Shown piece by piece: positions 52,856 to 60,179 of a stretch of DNA of 64,000 nt. Under the pieces are notes generated by a model. The model searched no databases and had not been told where the DNA came from. It was given only the letters and a program-made list of their open reading frames with translations. A program made the translations under genes and the position numbers. How positions within the stretch are numbered: the stretch's first letter is position 1; every line of letters starts with the position of its first letter. Origin of the DNA: Tannerellaceae bacterium (GTDB taxonomy: Bacteria > Bacteroidota > Bacteroidia > Bacteroidales > Tannerellaceae); assembly GCA_031271045.1 (NCBI GenBank), contig JAISWO010000003.1, forward strand, positions 1 to 64,000, written 5' to 3'.

Positions 52856-53971
52856 TCACGATTCGGTATGAAAATATCCCGCGCAGACGCCTTCGGCCGA
52901 TACCATCGGAGCGCCGATGGGATGGTCGGGCGAGCAGCCTTTGCCGAAGTGCGGGCAGTCGGACGGCTGTTTGCGTCCCCGCATGATCTCGCCCGCTAGG
53001 CATCCCGCTGCGGCGCTCCGAGGCGTTTCCTCCGTATCTGCATCCGTCGCTCCTTCTTCCGTCAGGAAGGCGAAACGCCGACAGGCATCGTAGGCCCCGT
53101 ACGCCGGTCGGAGTCGGAGACTGCTGGCTGCGATGTGCCCGATGCCGCGCCAGTCGCCCTCGCAGGGTTCGAGCATCTCGTCCATCAAGGCTTGGAAACG
53201 GGGATTGCCTCCTTCGGGCACGGCGCGCGTATAGGCGTTCTCTACGCCGTACTCGCCCGCTTCCAGGCGACAGATGCAGCGGTGGAGGCCGTAAAGCAGA
53301 TCCACCGGCTCAAAGCCGGCAACGACAACCGGCTTCCGGTAGCGCTCCGCCAGAGGCTCGTAAGCCGCCGTCCCGGTTACGGAACAGACGTGTCCCGCCG
53401 CCAGGAAACCATCTACCCGACAGTCCGGATCGGAAAGAATCGCCTCCATTGCCGGCGGTACGAGGAAGAAGGACGTCAGAAGGGAGAAGTTCGCCAGACC
53501 ACGGCGGATGGCTTCCTTCAGAGCCGTCAGATGCACCGGCAGGGTCGTCTCGAAGCCGATGGCAAAGAAGACGACCTCCTTCTCCGGATGCGTAGCCGCC
53601 AGGTGGACGGCATCCAAAGGGGAATAGAGCATGCGCACATCCGCGCCGCGGGCTTTGGCACGAAACAGGTCGCTCCGGCTGCCGGGCACGCGCATCATAT
53701 CGCCGAACGTAGCCAGCAGGACGCCGGGTTGAGCTGCCAGCCGGATGGCTCCGTCGACGAGGCGCTCCGGCGTGACGCAGACCGGGCAGCCCGGCCCGTG
53801 GAGCAGACGGATGCCGGGCGGCAGCATCTCCTCGAGGCGGTAGCGGGCAATGGCATGCGTCTGCCCCCCGCAGATCTCCATGATACGCCATGGCTGCGTC
53901 GCCGTCCGACGTATCGCCCGGGAGAGCATCCCGGCGTATTCCCGGCTTCTGTATTCGTCGATATACTTCAT
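52856..53971 (-). CDS. hypD: hydrogenase maturation protein HypD
   Basis: The protein is 371 residues from the ATG at 53971 (MKYIDEYRSREYAG); 14 longer codons are open but would overlap hypC. HypD is the iron-sulphur scaffold on which Fe(CN)2CO is built. It has IMEICGGQTHAIARY, LLHGPGCPVCVTPE with the conserved Cys, FFAIGFETT and C-terminal Cys residues in GCLAGEIMRG and CPHFGKGCSPDHPIG. Its start is one base after the hypC stop, so the two are translationally coupled. Confidence 0.95.
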   Translation of the reverse strand: MKYIDEYRSREYAGMLSRAIRRTATQPWRIMEICGGQTHAIARYRLEEMLPPGIRLLHGPGCPVCVTPERLVDGAIRLAAQPGVLLATFGDMMRVPGSRSDLFRAKARGADVRMLYSPLDAVHLAATHPEKEVVFFAIGFETTLPVHLTALKEAIRRGLANFSLLTSFFLVPPAMEAILSDPDCRVDGFLAAGHVCSVTGTAAYEPLAERYRKPVVVAGFEPVDLLYGLHRCICRLEAGEYGVENAYTRAVPEGGNPRFQALMDEMLEPCEGDWRGIGHIAASSLRLRPAYGAYDACRRFAFLTEEGATDADTEETPRSAAAGCLAGEIMRGRKQPSDCPHFGKGCSPDHPIGAPMVSAEGVCAGYFHTES

Positions 53972-53972
53972 T

Positions 53973-54212
53973 TCATTCGGAGGTAAGCGACCGTACGATC
54001 GCGTCGAAGGCATCTATCGTTTTCCCCGCCTCTACGGCATCGACCACGGCGATGGCCATGCCGGCATGCGCCAGCACATAGTCGCCCTCGGTCGCCTCAA
54101 CCCATTGCACGCAAATATCCTTGCAGATTCCTCCGAAATCCACCTTCGCCATCGCCAGCTCCGGCACAGAGCGGTCGACGCTGATTATTTTCCCAGGTAT
54201 AGCCAGACACAT
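53973..54212 (-). CDS. hypC: hydrogenase maturation chaperone HypC
   Basis: This is a 79-residue OB-fold chaperone that brings the Fe centre to the large subunit and binds HypD. It starts MCLAIPGKII, with the required Cys2, and has the GDYVLAHAGMAI segment typical of the family. It is the first gene of the hypC-hypD-hypE run and lies 2 bp from the stop of an upstream lipoprotein remnant. No separate promoter is visible, so transcription may begin upstream of 54547. Confidence 0.95.
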   Translation of the reverse strand: MCLAIPGKIISVDRSVPELAMAKVDFGGICKDICVQWVEATEGDYVLAHAGMAIAVVDAVEAGKTIDAFDAIVRSLTSE

Positions 54213-54214
54213 GC

Positions 54215-54547
54215 TTATCTTATGTTTAAGGAATAACGGACAAGAACCGGGTTGTCGTCATCCCTGAGTCCGTCGACAACGTTATACTGAACCATATCGG
54301 CCGCTTCTTTCACCGCAAACAAGGCATAATCATCTCCAGGCAACGGGAAAGCGTACGCAAAGGAACCGTCCCAATGAAACACAGACATTTTCATCCCCAT
54401 CCAATCCATTGCATATACTTTTTTATCCCTTTCGTCGCCCATAACAGCGGACGAATGAAGCTCAAGAATCATCTCATTCTTGACAGGCACCTGATTACAG
54501 GCTGCACAAAACACAGCGACAAGCACAACAGAACCAATCTTTTTCAT
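54215..54547 (-). CDS. small lipoprotein, likely remnant of a beta-propeller protein
   Basis: The protein has 110 residues from the ATG at 54547, beginning MKKIGSVVLVAVFCAACNQ, a lipoprotein signal (Cys18). The mature part opens with a short linker, then KVYAMDWMGMKMSVFHWDGSF and ends VDGLRDDDNPVLVRYSLNIR. The latter resembles the last blade of the six-bladed lipoproteins of the BF3164 type, which are usually about 350 residues. A signal directly joined to one final blade suggests a large internal deletion. It may be a non-functional leftover, or a small domain with a new role. It precedes hypC by 2 bp, so the operon reads through it. Confidence 0.5.
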   Translation of the reverse strand: MKKIGSVVLVAVFCAACNQVPVKNEMILELHSSAVMGDERDKKVYAMDWMGMKMSVFHWDGSFAYAFPLPGDDYALFAVKEAADMVQYNVVDGLRDDDNPVLVRYSLNIR

Positions 54548-54806
54548 CTTCCTGTATTTTTTATTGATAAACAAAGCTACTTCTTTTTTTCCGGTTCTGA
54601 GGCCCCGACATGCGACTGTTCCTGTTATAGGGTCGTATTGGACATTTTATCGGGAACCTTCTTTGCTTACTTTATATTGTTATAGAATCCGCTTCTTTGA
54701 GTTATTGGTCTCTCGGCGGATGTGCAAACTATTTTCTTTGATGACTCCAAAGAATGAATGACTTTCTCGCTATCTTGCCGTCGTATTTTCATTAAAACTG
54801 TTGTCT

Positions 54807-57056
54807 ATGCTTCATGTCATTTATATACGAGGGTTGGTGCAGGGCGTGGGATTCCGGCCGTTTGTCTATCGTGTGGCCCGGGAAATGGGCGTCAAGGGAG
54901 AGGTTGGTAATCATACCGGTGGACTTCTTATACGCGCCGTCTTTCCTTCGGATAATGTCCGTGAACGGTTTCTCCGCCGGATCTGCGAAGAACATCCGGA
55001 CGTCGCCTCCATTCATTCCTTAACAACCTGTACGGAGCCGGAGCCGTCGGCTGCTTATACTGCTTTTACCATCACTTCCAGTTGCGATGATGCGGACGAA
55101 GTTACGCAGGTAGCCCCCGACATGGCCGTCTGCCCCGAATGTATGAGCGACCGCACTACACAGGCGCACCGGCTGGGCTATCCTTTCATCAACTGTACAC
55201 ATTGCGGGCCGCGTTTCTCCATCATCCGCGATCTGCCCTATGACCGCGAGCGGACTACGATGCGCCCCTTCCGTATGTGCCCCCAATGCCGTGCGGAATA
55301 TGAGCATCCGTCCGACCGTCGCTTCCATGCCCAGCCTATTGCTTGCAATCATTGCGGCCCGGTGTATTATGCACTGTATAATAATGTGAGGCATACCTGC
55401 TATGACGACTTGCTCCGCCTTGCCTCCCGTCTGTTGCGCGAGGGCGAGGTGATAGCCGTCAAAGGCATCGGCGGCTACCACTTCGTGTGCGACGCCGCAA
55501 ACGAGCAGGCCGTTCGCCGGCTGAGGGAGATCAAAGCGCGCGACACGAAGCCCTTTGCCGTTATGTTCCGCAATCAGGAGACATTGGATGCTTATGCCGC
55601 CGTCAATGAGACGGAAGCGGCTTGCCTCGCTTCCCCGAGGCGTCCCATCGTGCTGTTGGAGCAACGGAAGCCCCTGGCTCCTGCCGTCAATCCGGGGATG
55701 CGTACGCTGGGCGTCATGCTGCCGTATATGCCCATTCATTACGACTGGTTTGAACGACTGGATACGCCCGCCCTGGTGATGACCAGCGGCAACCGGAACG
55801 ATCTGCCTATCGCCTTGAATGAAGCCGGAGCCAACGAGCAGTTTGGGGAGTCCGTCGCCCTGGTCCTTCACCATACCCGCGAGATAGAGAACCGGACGGA
55901 TGATTCCGTCCTGCACGTTTGCGGCGCGCTGCCCTGCCTGATACGCCGCTCGCGGGGATATGTGCCCGAGCCCCTCCCGGCCGGTGCGCAGGTAGACGGC
56001 ATCCTGGCCTTTGGCGCCGAACAGGTCAATACCTTTGCCCTGGGCAAGGGCGATGCGATCGTACAAAGCCAGTATATCGGCGACCTGAAGAATTGGGAGA
56101 CCTTCCGGTTCTATACCGGAGCAATGGAACGCTTTACGAAGTTGCTCCGCTTCCGTCCGCGTCAGTTGGTTTGCGATCTGCATCCCGACTATCTATCCTC
56201 GCGCGAGGCGGAACGTATGGCGGCGGCCACAGGCCTTCCCTTGCTGAGGGTGCAGCATCATCATGCCCATGCGGCGGCCTGTATGGTGGAGTATGGATTG
56301 AAGCGCCCGGTGATTGCGATCGTCATGGATGGTGCAGGACTGGGGGACGACGGACATATTTGGGGCGGGGAGTTCCTCTGTTGCGACCGCTCGTCGTACC
56401 GCCGCCTTGCGCATCTGGAATACCTGCCGATGGCGGGAGGGGACAAGGCCGCCTTGGAACCCTGGCGGATGGCGGCAGCCTGCCTTCATACGTGGGGCCT
56501 TCCGATGCCTGCCGAGTTTGTGCGGAGGATAGGGGAGGAGCGGATCGTATTGCTGTGCCGGATGATCGACCGTAAGGTGCATACGCCGCTCACGTCGGCT
56601 GCCGGACGCTTGTTCGACGCCATCGCTTCGTTGCTGGGACTTTGCGATGTATCGAGTCACCGGGCCGAAGCTCCCGTCTTGTTGGAGCAAGCAGCGGCAG
56701 TTACAGGCCGTTTTTATCCTTACCGACTGGATGCAGACGGAGATGTTGTTTCCTTCCGCCCGGCGCTGGAGGATATATTGGGAGATATGGAGGATGGGAG
56801 GCCGGCGGAATATATCTCGGCCCGCTTTCATGCGACGATGGCTCATTTGATTGTCGGGAAGGCCCGGCAACTGACGGTGCAGACGGGCGTGGGAGACGTC
56901 GTTCTTTCAGGTGGCTGTTTTCAGAACAAACGTTTAGTAACGGAGCTTCAGCAACTGTTTGCCGTAAGCGGGATGCGCCTCTACGTGCCTTCGCATATTC
57001 CGTGCAACGATAGCGGGATTGCGGCCGGGCAGATGATCATTGCAGCCGGCAGGTAA
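54807..57056 (+). CDS. hypF: carbamoyltransferase HypF
   Basis: The 749-residue protein makes the carbamoyl group for HypE. An ATG at 54807 (MLHVIYIRGL) is used; a TTG two codons earlier is an alternative. Domains in order are an acylphosphatase (GLVQGVGFRPFVYR), a pair of zinc fingers with CPECMSD, INCTHCGPR, CPQCRAEY and ACNHCGPVYY, a YrdC-like segment (VIAVKGIGGYHFVCD) and a Kae1-like domain with VQHHHAHAAACMVE and the GDGH-type DGAGLGDDGH. All domains are complete. It is transcribed divergently from the hypC operon across about 260 bp. The nearest other maturation genes (hypA, hypB) are not in the window. Confidence 0.96.
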   Translation: MLHVIYIRGLVQGVGFRPFVYRVAREMGVKGEVGNHTGGLLIRAVFPSDNVRERFLRRICEEHPDVASIHSLTTCTEPEPSAAYTAFTITSSCDDADEVTQVAPDMAVCPECMSDRTTQAHRLGYPFINCTHCGPRFSIIRDLPYDRERTTMRPFRMCPQCRAEYEHPSDRRFHAQPIACNHCGPVYYALYNNVRHTCYDDLLRLASRLLREGEVIAVKGIGGYHFVCDAANEQAVRRLREIKARDTKPFAVMFRNQETLDAYAAVNETEAACLASPRRPIVLLEQRKPLAPAVNPGMRTLGVMLPYMPIHYDWFERLDTPALVMTSGNRNDLPIALNEAGANEQFGESVALVLHHTREIENRTDDSVLHVCGALPCLIRRSRGYVPEPLPAGAQVDGILAFGAEQVNTFALGKGDAIVQSQYIGDLKNWETFRFYTGAMERFTKLLRFRPRQLVCDLHPDYLSSREAERMAAATGLPLLRVQHHHAHAAACMVEYGLKRPVIAIVMDGAGLGDDGHIWGGEFLCCDRSSYRRLAHLEYLPMAGGDKAALEPWRMAAACLHTWGLPMPAEFVRRIGEERIVLLCRMIDRKVHTPLTSAAGRLFDAIASLLGLCDVSSHRAEAPVLLEQAAAVTGRFYPYRLDADGDVVSFRPALEDILGDMEDGRPAEYISARFHATMAHLIVGKARQLTVQTGVGDVVLSGGCFQNKRLVTELQQLFAVSGMRLYVPSHIPCNDSGIAAGQMIIAAGR

Positions 57057-57059
57057 GCG

Positions 57060-57869
57060 TTAGCAGTCGAACTCGTAGAGATCGGAGGGAGTGGAGCGCT
57101 TCAGGGTGGTGAGCGTTACGTCTTTGCCTACACGGATGCCTTCGCTGAAGAGGCGTATGTCGATGGTCTTGTAGGCGAGTTCAGGGTGGTTATTGTCGCG
57201 GCTGAGGTGGCAGAGCCAGATGTCCTTGAGGCCGGGATGGTAGTGGGTGGCGAGGAACTCGGCGGTTTCGCGGTTACTGAGGTGTCCGGTAGGGCTGGCT
57301 ACGCGATCTTTGAGGAACTGTGGATAGGCCCCGGTGCGGAGCATTTCTTCGTCGTAATTGGCTTCGATGACTAAGTGGTTGGCCTGGGTCACATAGGCGC
57401 TCACGGTGTCGGTGATATGGCCTACGTCGGTGGCGAAGGTGAAGGTACGGTTGCCGAAGCGGATGAGGTAGCCGACGTTGTCGGCGCTGTCGTGGGGCAC
57501 TTCAAAGGGGGTGATCAGGAAGTCGTGTATGGCGAAGGTCGTTTCTTTTTCGATGATCCGGCGTACGTCTCCGGCGAGGGTTTCGTCGATGAAGCGGCTT
57601 TTGTCGATGCCTTTGTGGACGGCGTCGGTGGCGTAGACGGGTATGTTGTATTTCTCGCCGAAGGATCCGGCTGCTTTGATATGGTCGGCATGATCGTGGG
57701 TGATGAGTACGGCGATGATCTGCGAGAAATCGAGTTGTTTTTCTTTCAGTACTTTTTTGACGGTGCGTACGCCGACGCCGGCGTCGATGAGTATGCCGTA
57801 ACCGGTTGTTCCGAGGTAGTAGCAGTTGCCGCTGCTTCCGCTTGCCAGACTGAGGAAGTATAGTTTCAT
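57060..57869 (-). CDS. MBL-fold metallo-hydrolase (WalJ/YycJ-like)
   Basis: The true start is the ATG at 57869 (MKLYFLSLASGSSGN), 93 codons into a longer Arg-rich frame that is a product of the next gene in another frame. The protein is 269 residues. It has GSSGNCYYLG at the N terminus and the metal motif THDHADHI, then VPHDSADNVGYLI, ATDVGHITD and GHLSNRETAEFL. This is the YycJ/WalJ branch, whose cellular substrate is not settled. It overlaps the asparaginase stop by 4 bp (ATGA), so both are from one transcript. The final gene of the minus-strand pair, it ends 3 bp before the hypF stop. Confidence 0.88.
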   Translation of the reverse strand: MKLYFLSLASGSSGNCYYLGTTGYGILIDAGVGVRTVKKVLKEKQLDFSQIIAVLITHDHADHIKAAGSFGEKYNIPVYATDAVHKGIDKSRFIDETLAGDVRRIIEKETTFAIHDFLITPFEVPHDSADNVGYLIRFGNRTFTFATDVGHITDTVSAYVTQANHLVIEANYDEEMLRTGAYPQFLKDRVASPTGHLSNRETAEFLATHYHPGLKDIWLCHLSRDNNHPELAYKTIDIRLFSEGIRVGKDVTLTTLKRSTPSDLYEFDC

Positions 57870-58942
57870 GATTGTTGTTTGGTTGGGTCGGATATGGTGA
57901 TTTCGCCGATGAGCGAGCAGTTCATGTGTTCTTTTACTTCGTCGGGCGAAAGGCCGTGTCCGAAGAGGAACATGAGTTTGACGACGGCGCTTTCGGTGGT
58001 GCTGTCGTATCCGCTGACGACGCCTGCGTCCATCAGGTGTTGTCCGGTTTCGTAGCGGTGCATTTCGACGCATCCTGCGACGCATTGGGTGATATTGACA
58101 ATGACTAAGCCGCGTGCGACGGCGTCTTTGAGCAGACGGAAGAACCATGCTTCACGCGGTGCATTCCCGCTGCCGAAGGTTTCCATGACAACGCCTTTGA
58201 GGCCGGGCGCCTGGAGTATGCTTTCGATCACATGGGGCGACATGCCGGGGAAGATTTTCAGTATCGTGATGTTCCGGTCGAGGAGGTAATGCGGTTTGAG
58301 GGGTTTGCGCAGTTCGGGGTAGTAGATCTGTGCGGTATCGTATTTGATGTGTACGCCGACTTTGGCAAGCGGGGGGTAGTTATAGGAGCGGAAGGCGTTG
58401 AAGTTGTCGGCATTGACTTTCCGCGTACGGTTGGCGCGCAGGAGTGTGTTTTCGAAGAAAATGCAGACTTCGGGGACGATGGGCTGCCCGTTTTCTTTGG
58501 CGGCTGCGATTTCGATGGCTGTGATGAGGTTTTCTTTTCCATCGGTGCGGAGCATGCCGATGGGCAGTTGGGAGCCGGTGAAGATGACGGGCTTGCCGAG
58601 GTTCTCAAGCATGAAGCTGAGGGCGGAGGCTGTGTACGACATGGTGTCTGTTCCGTGCAGGATGACGAAGCCGTCGTAGGAGGAGTAGTTGTCGGCGATG
58701 ATGCCGACGATTTTCTGCCATCCTTCGGGCCCCATATCGGAGGAGTCCATGGGTGGTTCGAACTGGTAGACGGATACGTTGTATCCTAATCTCTTCAGTT
58801 CGGGCACGTGTTCCTTCAGATGTTGAAAGTTGAAAGATTCCAAAGCGCCGGTCTCGGCATTCTGGATCATACCGATGGTTCCACCTGTATATATAAGCAG
58901 TATGGAGGCCTTGTCCTGTTTTGTGTTTGCATTTCCCGTCAT
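57866..58942 (-). CDS. ansA: type I L-asparaginase
   Basis: The 358-residue enzyme hydrolyses asparagine to aspartate and ammonia. The N-terminal motif is LLIYTGGTIGM (catalytic Thr) at about residue 15-25 and the second catalytic motif is VILHGTDTMSYTASAL at about 90-105. TGSQLPIGMLRTDGKENLI and the C-terminal PHVIESILQAPGLKGVVMETFGSGNAP follow. The protein has no signal peptide, which fits the cytoplasmic type I (AnsA) form. It overlaps the MBL-fold hydrolase gene by 4 bp downstream. It may be preceded by its own promoter; none is obvious. Confidence 0.92.
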   Translation of the reverse strand: MTGNANTKQDKASILLIYTGGTIGMIQNAETGALESFNFQHLKEHVPELKRLGYNVSVYQFEPPMDSSDMGPEGWQKIVGIIADNYSSYDGFVILHGTDTMSYTASALSFMLENLGKPVIFTGSQLPIGMLRTDGKENLITAIEIAAAKENGQPIVPEVCIFFENTLLRANRTRKVNADNFNAFRSYNYPPLAKVGVHIKYDTAQIYYPELRKPLKPHYLLDRNITILKIFPGMSPHVIESILQAPGLKGVVMETFGSGNAPREAWFFRLLKDAVARGLVIVNITQCVAGCVEMHRYETGQHLMDAGVVSGYDSTTESAVVKLMFLFGHGLSPDEVKEHMNCSLIGEITISDPTKQQS

Positions 58943-59007
58943 GGAGGTGCAAAGGTATGTATAAATATGGATTCTGCAAGGCCTCCCTGCTTCGTGCGGC
59001 GGGCGTA

Positions 59008-59628
59008 TCAGTTACTGCCGTCCAGGATGGTGAAGTTGGAAACGGTGATGGCGCTGGCGGTTGAATCGATGATCCATTCGGGCTTCCATTTGCTTACGGG
59101 TTTGTAGAAGGCGACGTGGTGGAGGCGGGTGTCGTATGTGACGTAGAGTTTGGTTGAGATAAGGGCTCCGTCGCCATAGTATGCCGCCCACCAGTCTTTT
59201 TCACTGTTGGCCTGATTTTCGATCTTGCGGAATAAGTCGGACAGGGTGAGGCATTCCGGTTCCAGAATCGCTTCGCTGTCTTCTGTGTATGGAGTCTTTC
59301 CGATGTATTCGAAGGAGTCCATGACGCCATTTTTGACGATGACCTTCACTTTGTATTCATATAAAGGGATGGCTCGTGTGTAGTTCCAGTAAGGAAGTTC
59401 GCCGCTCAGGACGAAGCTGTAATTCTTTATGTTCTGGTCTTCCCAGGCTTTCCATTCGGAGTAGAATGTTTGTTCGTCGAAATGAAAGCCGGGATTGGGA
59501 TCGGGATCCAACGTTTGTTCGTCGTGGTTAGTGTCGTCGTCCGGTGCCGGTGGATCTATCATGTTACAGGCTGGAGCAAACCAAAGTCCGATAAGGACGG
59601 ATACGGTAATCAACATGTTTCTTTTCAT
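59008..59628 (-). CDS. lipoprotein with a DUF6174-like domain
   Basis: The 206-residue lipoprotein has the signal SVLIGLWFAPACNMI (Cys21), then an Asp/Pro-rich linker (PAPDDDTNHDEQTLDPDPNPG). The C-terminal domain starts with WKAWEDQNIKNYSFVLSGE and includes VKVIVKNGVMDSFEYIG, SDLFRKIENQ, and WWAAYYGDGALISTKLYVTYD. The W..Q.I.NYSF opening and the I.V.NG strand are those of the DUF6174 group of exported proteins of unknown role. The gene stands alone between the asparaginase operon and the 21-bp repeat array that fills its upstream region. Confidence 0.65.
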   Translation of the reverse strand: MKRNMLITVSVLIGLWFAPACNMIDPPAPDDDTNHDEQTLDPDPNPGFHFDEQTFYSEWKAWEDQNIKNYSFVLSGELPYWNYTRAIPLYEYKVKVIVKNGVMDSFEYIGKTPYTEDSEAILEPECLTLSDLFRKIENQANSEKDWWAAYYGDGALISTKLYVTYDTRLHHVAFYKPVSKWKPEWIIDSTASAITVSNFTILDGSN

Positions 59629-59632
59629 AACT

Positions 59633-59753
59633 GCGTTTATTTTATGTGTGTTTATTTTGATTGTAAGGGCAAATGTAGATATAAATTATTAAGATGGCGC
59701 TATCTTTCGGCAAAAAGTAAGGCTACATCCTTGTTGAAATGTAGTGTTATTCT
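59633..59753. repeat. left copy of a ~120-bp direct repeat flanking the 21-bp array
   Basis: The stretch GCGTTTATTTTATGTG to TGTTATTCTT (59633-59753) aligns along its full length with 60044-60163, with scattered substitutions and a 2-bp indel. The copy retains the right-hand half of a terminator stem but the other half has changed, so its hairpin is weaker. Confidence 0.82.
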
Positions 59754-59763
59754 TCATTGGACC

Positions 59764-60041
59764 GGTAATCTTGCTCACTGGAGTGGTAATTTAGCTCGCT
59801 CGACTGGTAATTCTGCCCACTCGACTGGTAATTTAGCCCACTGGACTGGTAATTCTGCCCACTCGACTGGTAATTCTGCCCACTCGACTGGTAATTTAGC
59901 TCACTGGAGTGGTAATCCTGCCCACTCGACTGGTAATTTAGCCCACTCGACTGGTAATTTAGCCCACTGGAGTGGTAATTCTGCCCACTCGACTGGTAAT
60001 CTTGCCCACTCGACTGGTAATCTTGCTCACTGGACTGGTAA
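59764..60041. repeat. tandem array of fourteen 21-bp units
   Basis: GGTAA recurs at exactly 21-bp steps from 59764 to 60037. The consensus is CACTCGACTGGTAATTCTGCC, with alternatives TGG/TCG, AGT/ACT and TTAG/TCTG/CTTG at fixed positions. The array is framed by two diverged copies of a terminator-containing sequence. It holds no plausible gene; the open frame in the array is due to the 21-bp period. Confidence 0.9.
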
Positions 60042-60043
60042 CA

Positions 60044-60163
60044 GCGTTTACTTTATGTGTTTATTTTGATTGTGGAGGCAAGTGTAGGTATAGATTATTG
60101 AGACAGCGCTATTTTTCGACAGAAAGTAAGGCTACATCCTTGTTGGAATGTAGCCTTACTCTT
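60044..60163. repeat. right copy of the ~120-bp direct repeat flanking the 21-bp array
   Basis: This stretch is the better preserved copy, including an intact terminator hairpin at 60125-60160. It is adjacent to the 3' end of the S9 peptidase gene at 60180, and so is probably the ancestral copy. Confidence 0.82.
60125..60160 (-). terminator. intrinsic terminator of the S9 peptidase gene
   Basis: A perfect 13-bp stem (60125-60137 and 60148-60160) has a 10-nt loop. On the minus strand it is followed by TTCTGTCGAAAA, with only a short T tract. Confidence 0.65.
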
Positions 60164-60179
60164 TGTCTTTTGCTTGCTG

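Noticed and set aside
57870..58148. N-terminal Arg-rich extension of the MBL-fold hydrolase
   Set aside because: It is out-of-frame sequence of the asparaginase gene. The family start MKLYFLS at 57869 overlaps the asparaginase stop as ATGA.
59470..60069. Open frame through the 21-bp array (repeating NSAHSTG-type heptad)
   Set aside because: It starts inside the antisense of a lipoprotein gene and exists because the 21-bp unit lacks stops. No signal or leader supports translation.
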